Assembly: GCA_043228905.1 (NCBI GenBank)
Contig: JBHGNT010000017.1
Coordinates: 5,890,001 to 5,954,000 of the forward strand
DNA from: Azolla caroliniana
Taxonomy: Eukaryota > Polypodiophyta
Direction: 5' to 3'
Length of the DNA: 64,000 nt
Positions within the stretch are counted from its first letter, which is position 1, and each line of letters opens with the position of its first letter. The translations under genes and the position numbers were made by a program. Positions 42,565 to 54,079 of this stretch are shown one piece after another. The notes under the pieces are model-generated. The model searched no databases, was not told the DNA's origin, and saw only the letters and a list, made by a program, of their open reading frames with translations.

Positions 42565-44686
42565 ACACACACACACAAAAAATACTTTCTATTTCCCAAA
42601 GCAATAATACAACACCCAAAAAACCTTTACAAAAAGGTTACAAGGTCACTATATATAGTGACCGACTTAGGGCAACTACCCTTTATGCTAATTACATAAA
42701 TGGCCGAAACGGGATGGTGTGAATACGTCCATTATACACATGTATTCGACAAAAAGGATATTCCGGAGTCGTGATATCATCTTCATGGAGGACAAGACAC
42801 TCGCCGACTGGGAGTCGGAGAAGAAGATGAAGAGCTCCAAGTCGACCGGTGAGGATCAACTCTACGAGGAGCAGTCCCGACCGGCAAGGGACCGGTTAGC
42901 ACTCGAGGATCCGGCCGAAGACGGTGAAGAAACAGAACCGGCCGAGGAAGATGAAACTGATACCGGAACCGGCCCCGATCCCGAAATGGATTCGGATGAA
43001 GAGGAAACGGAGGAGACGGTTACCGAAGCTCCGGAACGGAGATATCCTCTAAGAGAGAGAAGGGCCCCCCGGAGATTTCTAGAACCAGAGCACGTGCTGC
43101 TAACCGACGAGGGGGAGCCGGAGAGTTTTGAAGAAGCAAAGCTTGACACCCATAGCCGCAGGTGGTTAAGTGCCATGCAGGAGGAGATGGATTCCCTGCA
43201 TGAGAACCACACATATGAACTTGTGGAGTTGCCGAAAGGAAAGCGAGCACTTCGAAACAAGTGGGTGTTCAAGCTGAAACCGGGAGATGCCGGAAACCCC
43301 CCGAGATACAAAGCCAGGATCGTGGTGAAGGGGTTCCAGCAGAAGAAGGGCATCGACTTCGACGAGATATTTGCCCCGGTAGTGAAGATGACCTCCATCC
43401 GGACGGTACTGAGCATAGCGGCAAGCATGGACCTCGAGGTAGAACAGATGGACGTGAAGACGACATTCCTTCACGGTGACCTCGAAGAAGAGATCTACAT
43501 GCAGCAACCGGAAGGATTCGAGAAGAAAGGGAAGGAGCACCTGGTATGCCGGTTGAAGAAGAGCCTTTACGGACTGAAGCAGGCTCCCCGGCAATGGTAC
43601 CGGAAGTTCGACTCCTTCATGACCGACGAAGGGTACCACAAAACGCAGTCCGATCACTGCGTGTTTGTGAAGAAGTTCGAAGGAGGAGACTTTCTAATAC
43701 TCCTCCTGTACGTGGACGACATGTTGATCGTCGGACGGGACCAGGTCAAGATACGGATGCTGAAGAAAGCGCTTCACCGAACCTTCTCAATGAAGGACCT
43801 GGGTCCGGCGAGGCAAATACTAGGGATGCACATCATCCGGGACCGGAAGAAGAAGCAGTTGTGGCTGTCACAGGAGAAGTACGTGACAAAGGTGCTTCAC
43901 CGGTTCAACATGTCGGAAGCAAGACCGGTCGGGTCAACCCTCCCGGCAAACTGCAAGCTGTCCAGCAAGCAAAGCCCCAAGACAAAAGCTGAGAAGGAGG
44001 ACATGATGAAAGTACCATATGCCTCTGCCGTCGGAAGCTTGATGTACGCAATGGTGTGTACAAGACCGGACATAGGATATGCAGTCGGAGTGGTGAGCCG
44101 GTACATGAGCAATCCCGGCAAAGAGCACTGGAACGCGGCCAAGTGGATACTCCGATACCTGAAGGGCACGGCAAACGTGTGCCTCCGATTCGGCTCCGGT
44201 AAGCCCGAACTCGACGGCTTTACCGATTTGGATATGTCGGCTGATGCAGATACCAGCCGGTCCACATCAGGGTATGTGATGACGTATGCAGGGGGAGCTG
44301 TTTCGTGGCAGTCGAGGCTGCAGAAGACGGTTGTGTTGTCAACCACGGAGGCGGAGTACATGGCGGCTGTTGAAGCCGGCAAGGAAATAATATGGATGAA
44401 GGACTTCATTACAGAGCTCGGTATCCGGCAGGAGGAGTACCGACTCTACTGCGACAGTCAGAGTGCCATCCACCTTGCGAAGAATGCGGCCTATCACTCC
44501 CGGACGAAGCACATCCAGCGAAGATATCACTGGATCCGGGAAAGGATAGAAGACCAGGAGTTCGTGCTGACGAAGATCCACACGGACGAGAACGGGTCAG
44601 ATATGCTGACCAAAGTGCTCACACCCGACAAGCTGGAAGCGTGCCGGAAGAGGGTCGGACTGGAAAGACATCCCATGCCGAAGTGA
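39719..44686 (+). pseudogene. Copia B gag-pol, disrupted by a 1-nt deletion and a TRIM
   Basis: From MEGGSSGQSGMMV (39719) gag, the knuckle CFHCGKPGHFRKNC, protease VVDSGASFHLTP and the integrase N-terminus are in one frame up to about 41398. There a G is missing relative to copia A (ATCC-GCAAG instead of ATCCGGCAAG), which shifts the frame. The integrase continues in another frame to 41856. The TRIM with TSD AAAAG then interrupts the codons for VDKKIFRSRD. From 42757 the RT/RNase H part is open to the TGA at 44686 (YVDDMLIVG, DGFTDLDMSADAD). Confidence 0.95.
41862..42751 (-). mobile_element. TRIM (terminal-repeat retrotransposon in miniature), 890 bp
   Basis: Terminal repeats 41862-42155 (294 bp) and 42440-42751 (312 bp), TGTTGGGGAC to ATTCGACA on the plus strand, differing mainly in GA/CA microsatellite length. 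TSD AAAAG at 41857-41861 and 42752-42756. The internal part is 284 bp and noncoding. A purine tract CATTACGGGGGAG abuts the left repeat when read on the minus strand, which sets the orientation. The expected primer site (TGGCAGATGG) is not the usual tRNA-Met one. Confidence 0.92.
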
Positions 44687-44696
44687 AGGGGGAGTT

Positions 44697-45329
44697 TGTT
44701 GGGATTACGGTCCCTCCGGATGGGATGGTCAGATGTCCGGGAATCGGGAATGAAGACCCGAATGAGGAGTACCCGGTATCAGAGCCGGATGATGAAGACC
44801 CGGTTTCGGATCCGGATGATGAAGATCCCGGCTACGGAGCCGGATGACGAATGTACCCGGAGAGAGATCCGGATGCGGGGACATATTTGTGAATATGTTT
44901 GCCAAGGGCCCTCTAGGCTATATTTGTAAATAGCCCGAAAGTCATATGTGTATAAATATGACTTAGGGCAAACAGTTTTGTTGTTGTTGCTCATTTTTTC
45001 TGTTTTCCAATTAGAGGGAGCCAAGTGAGAGCAGCCGAGAGAGAGTGAGAGAGAGAGAAAGGAAGAGGTCGACGCCTCTGTGTAATACCGCCGCCTGTGG
45101 CGAGGACAGCGAGCTCAAGGTCGTCGCCTTGCAGCTCGCCATTGTACATTCCCTGCGTATAGTGATAGTTGGAGTCTTGCACTCCCGTGGTTTTTCCCGT
45201 CTAGGGTTTTCCACGCTAAACCCTGTGCATTCGAGTCTCTCTCTGTGTTTTCGATTTACTGCTGCATTGACTCGTGTTTCCTCGGTTGTGGCCGAGAGAG
45301 GAAGGTTTTGAAAGCGTCAATTCCTAACA
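44697..45329 (+). repeat. Copia B 3' LTR
   Basis: Direct repeat of 39053-39687, preceded by the polypurine tract GAAGGGGGAGTT. Confidence 0.94.
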
Positions 45330-45962
45330 ATAACTTATATACACATATGTATATTATCACATATATACGATCAACTACGTATACACGTGACCACATATGC
45401 CTATATTAAAGAAATCGTTATATTTAATAGCCAAAAATGACATAATCGAGATACGTAATCGAGGCATATACCTCTACGCACACGAGACATCCAAAAATAA
45501 GGGTTCAACGTAATACGCAATTGAGGTATTGACCTCTTACGCATACGAGACCAAACGCATTTCATTTACAACAAAATCGAGGTGTTGACCTCATATGCAA
45601 ATGTAACATATGTTCGTGAATGTAATACGTAATTGAGGTATTAACCTCGTACGCATACGACACTTATCACATATTATTTATATGTCAAACGGGGTATTGA
45701 CCTCGTGCACATATGTAAGCGTTTTAGATAACCAATTAAATACCACTACAACATCATTTAATGAATGAAAATAATCTACATATTAACCATACACATGATT
45801 AGATGGGAGAAGAAAAAATAGACAAAAAATAACAAGAAAGATTACCGAAGTTCCTTGTTGATCCTTGTCTGCATGAAGGCCAACCACACAATGATCGATC
45901 GCCATCCATCGTGAAGATAAGACCAACAAAAGAAACATTAGTACATAAGCTCTGATACCAAA
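45330..45962. repeat. E3 leader next to the 5' LTR with imperfect repeats
   Basis: Four to five diverged copies of a unit with ATTGAGGTATTGACCTC and ACGCATACGA between 45425 and 45720. Each has a short palindrome (GAGGTnnnnACCTC). No gene. The initiator tRNA-Met primer site is at 45949-45960. Confidence 0.75.
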
Positions 45963-46411
45963 TATTAGAGACATGTACTAAAGAAAGCATTAGATAAGGA
46001 TAGATCTAGGTAGATAGAAAGAAAGGAGAGAGAGAAAGAAGGGTGTCGATCCACCCGACCACCCCCGAGCGAAGGGATCGAGACGGACTTGAGCCTCGAT
46101 CGGCGTCCCATACCACCGTCGTGGCGTCGAGTCGTACCTGGTGTTGGCGCGCTCGCTACAAGAGTTGACCCACCACAAGACAGAGTCTCGACGTAGTCAA
46201 CAAGGTCATCAAATGAGGGTAGCTAGGCCTCTATTTATAGCGATACCCAAGGCCCCCAGCCATGTTCACACTTGGCCTAATGGGTTGTCTCAATCCCGAG
46301 GATTTAAAAGTAATCCTCCCCTTCTTTATACTCTCGCTCCCACTTATCCATGTGTATAGAATACTACGGTAAATTCTCACCACGGGATATTATATGGTCA
46401 TGCCCGTAACA
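45963..46411 (-). repeat. E3 5' LTR (449 bp)
   Basis: Pairs with 11153-11610; flanked by TSD CAAGG (46412-46416). Confidence 0.92.
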
Positions 46412-46787
46412 CAAGGGAATTCAGACATCCAAATTCCCAAATAATATCAAGACTATGTTGATGTTTTAGACAAAGTCAAAACTAGTGTTCTGCCAAAGCA
46501 TCGATTGTATGACTGTCCTATTGATCTCCAACCAGGAAAAGAGCAATCGTGGGGTCCGATTTACAATTTATCACCCGCTGAGCTTGAGGTTTTTCGAGAA
46601 TACAACGAGGAAAATCTTGCACATGGGTTTATTCGACATTCAATGTCTACAGCTAGTGCTCCTATCTTTTTTGTGAAGAAAAAGGACAGCTCCCTTCGTT
46701 TGGTCGTGGACTATCGAGGCTTAAATAAAGCTACCATAAGGAATAGGTATACTCTACCTATACTCTCTAGTCTCTTGGAACGCATTG
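46412..46787 (+). pseudogene. E2 pol, second segment (start of RT)
   Basis: Continues E2 after E3: YDCPIDLQPGKEQSWGPIYN, LSPAELEVFREYNEENLAHG, PIFFVKKKDSSLRLVVDYRG, LNKATIRNRYTLPILSSLLE. Ends at ATTG (46784-46787), the TSD of the next insertion. Confidence 0.92.
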
Positions 46788-46861
46788 AACACGTTTGCGT
46801 TCACAAGTGGAAGAATCGCGCATTCCACTTATACATTCCTTTTATAATCTTGCGATTTTAG

Positions 46862-47967
46862 GCGATTTTCAGAAACTTGATACACAAGTATCACATGTTT
46901 TAAATAGCATGTAAAATTTGTTAATTTTTTGAGATTTAACAAGTTTCAAAATGATAATTTTTAAAATTGAATAGTTTTTCAATAAATGCTTAAACGTTGA
47001 TGGTTTGAAAATATGAAATGTAGCTAGCTTAAAGAAAATCAAAATGGTTAACTTAACACACAAGTTAAGATTAATGGTTTCACCATCTTGAGAAGATGTA
47101 GGTTCCAGAAGTGGAAGTTACATCTATTGTTAGACTTGAAAATGTTTTAAGTATAAGAGGTAACATTGTAATCCTTAATGCCATCATCCTCTATAAATTT
47201 AGTGCTCATTAACATCCATAAATTCACAACTCAAGAAATGTATACAATATTCATAAACCATTTTGATAAATCTATAACTCCTAAACTGTAGATGATATTC
47301 GTAAACATTCAAAACTGCCAAACTTAGATGTAAACATTAATATATCAATTTGAGGTTCTGAAGGAGATGAAAAATATGGGTGCTCAATTAGGCTCAATGA
47401 AAAGACATCTTCAAGAATGGAAGTCTTCTCATGTTGAAATTGATGAGAAGTTGCATGCCTTAAAAGCTTTATTCAGAAAACCTTGCATTTTTCATTAGAT
47501 AATTAAAAGAAAATGGTTTTGAAACCATGTGTCTATTTGAAGTTGAGCATCCAACAAGCATGGAAAATGGAAATGGATATTGTAATTACTCCATGTTGCA
47601 TACATATCATATGTTATGTGCTAAGCGCCATTTTGAGAAAATCAATACATGCATGCATCTTGGTGGATTTATGTCGACAATGTAGCCAATATGACCCATG
47701 GAACCAGATCAAAAGAAGGGCTAAATCAACGCAAACACAAAGAATATCATTCACAAGGAATTCTTGATCTCATTACAATCCAAGTTCCTTTAAATAGCCA
47801 GGCTCCTTAACTAGTCAACACATATTTACAACTTTTCATCAAGGAGAATATACTAGTTTTGTCATTATAGAATTAAAACAACTATCATACCTAGGAAAAT
47901 ACTAGAAACACAAAACTACATAGTTTAGACCTGTTCCACTTGTATGCAAATGAAACAGAATGAGCAA
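46862..47967. other. Left interior of the 5.56-kb element
   Basis: AT-rich. A possible exon at about 47351-47500 (plus strand) reads FEVLKEMKNMGAQLGSMKRH and ends KPCIFH-TAG. It is charged and possibly coiled-coil, with no known family. An 84-aa ORF at 47513-47767 is not recognised. Confidence 0.4.
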
Positions 47968-48297
47968 TTAGTCAGCTGTCCAGCTCTGTTCTACCATATC
48001 GCGCACACGTCGATTATATTCTCGACGATTTTCACTGTACATTCGAGCAGCTTCAGAGTTTGCTGGTGAATTTGGATTCGGATCACATAACAATGACTAC
48101 ACAATATCACCATCACAGCAATGATTACACCACAATGTGATCATAAGAAAATCATATCGAAAAAGTTTACATGGAAATACCTAAATTGATGTAAGAATTG
48201 CGGCCACATCATAGATAGGACTCCATTGATTTTGGAGTATGTCCAAACAAATGCTACCATCAGCATAGACTACATCATGTGTAAAAAATGACCTTGG
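47968..48297 (-). pseudogene. Captured RAD6/UBC2-type ubiquitin-conjugating enzyme fragment
   Basis: Two exons of a plant RAD6-like E2 gene on the minus strand. The last exon, 48096-47968, reads [20 protein letters not shown] then [22 protein letters not shown] and stop: the typical C-terminus of Arabidopsis UBC1/2/3-type enzymes. The preceding exon, about 48297-48181, reads [20 protein letters not shown] then [11 protein letters not shown] and includes the active-site cysteine (SICLDIL). The glutamine before the splice site is TAG, so the fragment cannot give a full product. The exons for the first half are absent. It keeps its intron, so it came from genomic DNA and not from a processed transcript. 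Confidence 0.92.
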
Positions 48298-49504
48298 GGT
48301 TAACGTGTAGTTAGCATGATAGCACTACAAAACAATATAACACTGTAGATGAAAGAATATCAATACCTAAAACTATACGGGAATCTATGGATCAGAGAAT
48401 GAAAAGGTGGAGACTGAAATTGTATAAACACAATAAGCTTGCCCATGCTTTTAAAATTCTCAATCACTCAGAGAAAAGAAGATTGGACAAAATGCTGCTA
48501 GCAGATCAAACAATCCATTATGCATTGCAACTTGTAGAAACAGTGAATCAGCACTGCACAAATGTGTCTAGTTTGACAGACGAATTTTCATGAAACTCAT
48601 TAATCAAGGAATATTGCACATATGATCACAAACTGACAAAAAACATTTAACATCACTGTGTTGATTAAGACATGGAAATTTTTATACTAACAACTTAAAG
48701 CCTCTGAACAATGTATGCAAGAAAGAACATCTTCAATGACATCAAAAAGAAGGTGACACTGAAATCTAGATGAAATTCCAAACCCTCATGTTTGCAAATA
48801 TATTTTCATCAGTTTCATCATTTTATTGCTAACAGCTCTTAAGACAATAATAGTCTTGTAGTCTAGGGAGACAAGTACATATAAGAGCAAAAATAGAAGT
48901 TCAGTAAAAACGTTTCACCCAATGATTAAGAAGAAAATAAAACATATAACTGATCTACAAACTAGGGCCAAAAAAGCCCTCACACAAGGCTGCCATTGGT
49001 AACAAATGGCAGATATAATCATCAATGATCAACCCCAAGTTGTCAATTTATTCACGTATGTACTCTTAGATGCACATTTTGTGGTAGCACCCCCAAATGA
49101 GTAGCTATTGTGCAACCCGACCATATGGGTCGATAAGGTGTCAATCTAGGAAACCATAGATGAGTAAGACACAATGTATTTAGGAAAGAGCAAAGTAGGC
49201 TGATAGGATTGACTAATCAAGTCAACTAGAAGAATATTTTCTGGGCAAGTTAAGATGTACTTAATCTTGAAGTATGTGCCATTGACTTTAAAATAAGTAC
49301 TATCTAGCACTAGCTTGTATCTAGGGAGCTGGGTCATATTAAATGACAAGTCAGCTGACAAAAAAGGAATATCTCCACTACTATCAACTGACTTGCACAT
49401 TTAATGTTACACTTAGAACAAATAGAGAATATAATCCACTCTCTTACATAGTGTCTGTGAATGCTCTCCTCTTCTTCATTTTGAGAGCTTCCCTACAAAA
49501 TTTG
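48298..49504. other. Middle of the 5.56-kb element
   Basis: No recognised gene. A 68-aa ORF (48387-48593, plus) and an 84-aa ORF (49146-49400, minus; DLSFNMTQLPRYKLVLDSTY) are unassigned. Confidence 0.4.
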
Positions 49505-51030
49505 TGAAGTAAATGACATTTGCAAGGTTCAATTACCATCAACACAATTATTAATGGATTTTTGTTAATCAAGGATGCACATGTTCACCGTAAGGTATCT
49601 TGTTGTGCAACATAATTCTTTACAACATCGATATGCATCTTTTACTCTTGTTAAAACAGATATTTTAGTACAATTCGAGTTCATGTAAAAACCCTAAACC
49701 TCTTTTATTTGAAAAAAAAAAAAGATTTCTAAACATGAACTCCATGCATTGTATTAAGTTGATGTAAAAAACAGAGTTTTCATCACAACTCCATCACAAA
49801 TTTTTTTCCCGAATTAAAAAATAAAAAAATCGAACTTGATGAAAAAACCAGATTTTTCACCACAATTCAGTACAATGTACCTAGTTTATGTTTAAAGTAA
49901 TTTTTTTCAATTTTGTTTTATTATTATTATTATTATTTATTTATTGGAAAAAAAAAAAACTTTAAACATGAATTCAATACATTGTATCGACTTGTGATGA
50001 AAACTCTGGTTTTTTCATCATTTCAACTTTTAAAAAAAATAAATAACCAAAAGGACCCAAAATAAATAGAAAAAAAACCAAAATTGTTTATTTTAAAACC
50101 CCCCAAAAAAACCTTTAAACATGAACTCAATACATTGTATCGAATTCATGTGAAAAAGTCAGCTTTTTGACATGAACTCAATACAATGTATCGAGTTGGT
50201 CTTGAAAAATTTGTTTTTCAACACGAACTCGATACATTGTATCCAGTTCGTGTCAAAATGTTGACTTTTCAACCTGATTTTGATATGGCGTATCGAGTTC
50301 GTGTTTAAATGTTTTAAACACAAACTTGATACATTGTATTGAGTTCATGTCAAAAAACTAAGTTTTTCAACACAAACTCGATACGGCGTATCGAGTTCAT
50401 GTTTAAAGTTTTTTTTTTTCTATCTATTTTGAGTCTTCTTCTTTTTTTTTAAATTGTTTTTGACGTGATGTAAAAAAATTAGAGTTTTCATCACAAGTTG
50501 ATACAATGTATCAAATTCATGTTTAAAGTTTTTTTCCCAAAAAACAAATTAAAAATAAATAAAAAATATATCAAAAAAATTTGAACAAATTTTGAAAAAA
50601 TTACTTTAAACATGAACTCTATATATTGTATTGAATTGTGGTGAAAAAACTGGTTTTTTCATCTAGTCAAGCTCAATTGTTTTATTTTTTAAATCCGAGA
50701 AAAAAACTTTGAACATGAATTTGATACATTGTATGTAATTGTGATTAAAACTTTGTTTTTTACATTAACTCGATATAATGCATGGAGTTCATGTTTAGAA
50801 ATCATCTTTTTATTCAAATAAAAGAGGTTTAGGGTTTATATGAACTCGAATTGTACTAAAATCTCTATTTTTACAAGAGAAAAAGATGCATATCGATACT
50901 ACAAAGAAGTATGTTGCACAACAAGACACCTTATGGTGGGTGAACATGTGCTTCATTGATTAACAAAAAACCATTAAGAATTGTGTTGATGGCAATTGAG
51001 CCTTGCAAATGCCATTTACGTGGTGTATAA
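49505..51030. repeat. 1.5-kb imperfect inverted repeat (foldback) with palindromic core
   Basis: Outer arms 49505-49780 and 50755-51030 are reverse complements: for example, ATTTGCAAGG then ATCAACACAATT on the left, and the same read backwards from 51010; AAACCCTAAACCTCTTTTAT on the left and its complement near 50825. Between them are many spaced copies of CGATACATTGTATCG-type palindromes and TGAACTCGATACA. AT-rich, no ORF. Confidence 0.85.
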
Positions 51031-51595
51031 AAAATTATCGTGGTTCTTAATCATCACGTCAAGCACTTAATGTTGATCTTTATAGTTTGGTTCATCTACA
51101 ACAGAGAAACATTTATGTGGAACTAAGGATGACAACATGAGCATAACTCAGGTGACAAGGAAACTTGCAAGAACTCAAGGTGGGGATATTAATAGCTACA
51201 CATGTAGATGGCCATCAGCTAGGGCACCAATTCTGCATTGGTAAAGTTTTGGACGTGGTGATGGATTAAACTTTTGTAATACATCTATCATTGACATTAG
51301 TGAGGTGGATGTCATTGTGTATGACTTTACACTAACAAAAGTTGGATGTTTAAGGACGAGAATGATATACATAATAAAAAAGATATTACCAAGACTAGAG
51401 GATATCTCAAATTGAAGGTGAACAAGATTTAGTGCACACAATTTGGAGACACCATTTGGTGAAGACAATGATTTGATTGGTACATTTGAAATGAGGAGGA
51501 AGAGTCACAATTGTATATTAGCTATAGTAGTGATTCTTAGGAAAGGACGATGATAGTGATGCAAATAACTCTTAAATGTATTTTTTGTGCAACGA
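51031..51595. other. Unassigned part of the 5.56-kb element
   Basis: A 90-aa minus-strand ORF (51196-51468) has no family resemblance. Nothing else seen. Confidence 0.4.
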
Positions 51596-51898
51596 TGTTG
51601 AGAATCAAGCTCAACTTGGTCTAATGTGTGAACTCACCTTGAGAGTGAATAGACACTCCAACAGTCAAGAGTCACCAATATGTCACCTCTTTGTATTCTA
51701 GCATTTAGTATGAGTCATAGAATCATATTCTATGACACATAACTTATGAGCTTTCACATTCCCCATGCTCCATGAGTCTTGTAGTTAATGAAGAGAGAGG
51801 GTGACTATATAAAGCACCCTCCTCCTACCTTGTATGAAGTTGAGTCTTTCTCCTTTGTTAATATAATCTACCTTGAGTATACTCTATGCCTTACTCCT

Positions 51899-51951
<53 letters not shown>

Positions 51952-52007
51952 CACACACATAGTTCACACCTATTCCGCTACACAAGAATCATACCCAATT
52001 CTTTACA
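51596..52007 (+). mobile_element. Solo LTR of a copia-like element (412 bp)
   Basis: TGTTGAGAATCAAGCTCAAC ... CAATTCTTTACA with TSD AACGA at 51591-51595 and 52008-52012. Has GACTATATAAAGCACC (TATA) and a long (TC)n run (51902-51948). Its start and end resemble the LTR at 62393-62842. Confidence 0.88.
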
Positions 52008-52347
52008 AACGATATGTAAGAAATTTAGACAATATTTTATCAAATGAAATAAAAAAGTTGATTGTTTTGAAATCTTTCACTTATGATTTTGTTATGATCT
52101 AAAATACTACTAGTTGTAATTTCTTCTTAAAAATACACAAAGTTACTTTTCGTATTTGGCCAAATTTTGGCATTTTTCAATTTTACCAAATGGTGAAATT
52201 TTTAGTTTTTTCATCCAGTTTTTGAGAACATGTGATACTGGTATCAAGGTGTTTTGTGAAATGGCAAAAAAAGCCCCAAAATCAAACGTAATATTCCTTA
52301 TCCTTCAATTTGTGCGCCATCCTTCCACTTGTGAATGCAAACGTGTT
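52008..52347. other. Right interior and TIR of the 5.56-kb element
   Basis: AT-rich; ATGTGATACTGGTATCA (about 52229-52245) mirrors the left-end ATACACAAGTATCACATG, extending the inverted ends weakly. The TIR proper ends at 52347. Confidence 0.65.
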
Positions 52348-54079
52348 ATTGGTGGGGCATAGCATTTTACCAAAATTGATCTAAGGGGTGCATATAATCT
52401 TGTTCGAATTCAACCAAGAGTGAGTGGAAAACTGCACTTCGTACTCGGTATGGTCATTTCGAGTATACAATCATGCCTTTCGGGCTCACAAATTCACCCC
52501 CAGTATTTCAACATATGGAAAATGACATTTTCCGGGATTTCTTGGATATCTTTCTCATCATCTACCTAGATGATATATTGATTTACTCTAAAACACAAGA
52601 GGAGCATGATATACATGTGGTGAAAGTACTTGAACGCCTAAGAAAGTATGGTCTTTATGCCAAACTTGAGAAATGCAGTTTTGATTGCAAACAAGTCGAA
52701 TTTTTGGGATACACTATTTCATCCAAGGGTATTTTCATGGATCCAGCAAAAGTCCAAACAATATTGGAATGGAAACCCCCATGCTCAATTTGGAACGTCT
52801 AGTGTTTCCTCGGATATGCGAACTTCTATCGCAAATTCATACGTAATTATTCAAGCATTGTGTTGCCCCTCACCCAACTCACCAAGAAAAATCAAGCATT
52901 TTTTTGGAGTATCAAAGTAGACAAGGCTTTTACTCAACTGAAAGAGGCATTCACATCAGCACCTATCCCAGCACATATTGATCCTGAAAAGCCATTTACT
53001 ATTGAGGCGGATGCGTGAGACTTCGCATTGGGGAGTATCCTATCACAACCAAGCGAGAACGGGGCAAACTCATCCAGTTGTGTTTCACTCGAGAAAATTT
53101 ACTATTTCGGAGATAAACTATGAGGTGCATGACAAGGAGTTACTAGTTGTGGCCAACTCATTTGAGCAATGGCGTCATTTTCTAGAAGGATCGCCTCATC
53201 AGATTATCATTTATAGTGATCACAAAAATCTCACATATTTTCAAACAACTCAAGTATTAAATAGACAACAAGCTCGGTGAGCCCAATTTCTAATGTGTTT
53301 CGATTTCAAGATCATTTTTCGCCCCAAAAAACAAGGGAAGGCGGATTCTTTGTCTCGACGTTCGTATCTAGCTTTTTGACCTGGAGATCCAACCTTTGAC
53401 AATCAAAAGCAGATTCTCCTCGGGCCATCAAAGTTACAAGCAACAACAATTTATGCCACACCACTTCATTCTAGCCTTCTTGACACTATTCAGCAACAAC
53501 TTCACTCTGATGATTTCGCTAAGGATGTCTTAGCCCACATTGGTTCAAACCGTCCATCTTGCTCCACATTGCAAGGGTCATCTCAACATTATCAAGACTT
53601 CAAGTGGCAAGATGGTTTACTCTTCTACAAGAATCTCCTTTACGTCCTTGATTGATTACCCCGACTTCAAGTGTTAGAACTTTGTCATGATGCCCCCATG
53701 GCTGGACATTTTGGTATTGCCAAGACCGTTGAGTTGGTGAAAGGTTCATTTTGGTGGCCTCACGTGCATAAATTTGTCGAAGATTACATTCGCACATGTG
53801 ACACCTATTGTCGCACCAAAATACCCAGGCATCATCCTTATGGCTTACTACGACCATTACCACCTCCCAGCAAGCCATGGCAGTCTATTTCTATGGATTT
53901 CATTACGGATCTGCCACCTTCCAAAGGCTTTGATAGTATTTTAACAGTAGTGGATCGGTTCACAAAGATGGCACATTTTGTACCGTGTGTAAAGACCATT
54001 AGTGGTGAAGAAACTGCAGATCTCATTATGTGTGAGGTGTTTCGCCATCATGGTCTCCCAAATGATATTATTAGCGATC
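52348..54079 (+). pseudogene. E2 pol, third segment (RT, RNase H, integrase), truncated
   Basis: Resumes at FTKIDLRGAYNLVRIQP; then YGHFEYTIMPFGLTNSPPVF, IIYLDDILIYSKTQEEHDIH, QVEFLGYTISSKG, RNase H (TIEADA-stop-DFALGSILSQ, EINYEVHDKELLVVANSFEQ), and the integrase (VRTCDTC-like IRTCDTYC, DFITDLPPSKGFDSI, VVDRFTKMAHFVPC, NDIISDR). Stops and small frameshifts occur near 52801, 53018, 53280 and 53655. The integrase ends inside its core at about 54079, where LINE sequence begins. Confidence 0.93.

Larger units (their letters stand above)
39053..45329 (+). mobile_element. Copia B: related copia element, broken, carrying a TRIM
   Basis: LTRs 39053-39687 (635 bp) and 44697-45329 (633 bp), about 99% alike by eye and differing mainly in a GA repeat. 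TSD ATAAC at 39048-39052 and 45330-45334. Primer-binding site TGGTATCAGAGC at 39691-39702. Plus strand, the same family as copia A and opposite to it. The 890-bp TRIM sits in its integrase/RT linker. Confidence 0.95.
11153..46411 (-). mobile_element. E3: Ty3/gypsy chromovirus spread over 35 kb by nested insertions
   Basis: LTRs at 11153-11610 (3') and 45963-46411 (5'), TSD CAAGG at 11148-11152 and 46412-46416. In element sense the LTR starts TGTTACGGG and ends CTCTAATA. The primer-binding site TGGTATCAGAGC (45960-45949) fits initiator tRNA-Met. The polypurine tract AAAGAGGGGGAGTA lies at 11624-11611. Own sequence is 11611-11870, 27927-31800, 37741-39052 and 45335-45962; the rest belongs to later insertions. 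The gag-pol is full of stops and frameshifts, so the copy is dead. Confidence 0.92.
46788..52347. mobile_element. 5.56-kb TIR element carrying captured host sequence, superfamily unresolved
   Basis: Ends AACACGTTTGCGTTCACAAG (46788 on) and a matching inverted copy at 52347; the TIR is about 35 bp with a few mismatches and continues weakly. Flanked by ATTG on both sides (46784-46787, 52348-52351). Removing the element and one ATTG restores the E2 reverse-transcriptase reading LLERIGGA. No transposase was recognised, so it is probably non-autonomous. Contents: an E2 ubiquitin-conjugating enzyme fragment, a foldback, a solo LTR and unknown sequence. Confidence 0.82.

Noticed and set aside
42862-43657. 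Minus-strand ORFs of 188 and 163 aa
   Set aside because: Antisense shadows of the copia B RT region; the same shadows occur in copia A.
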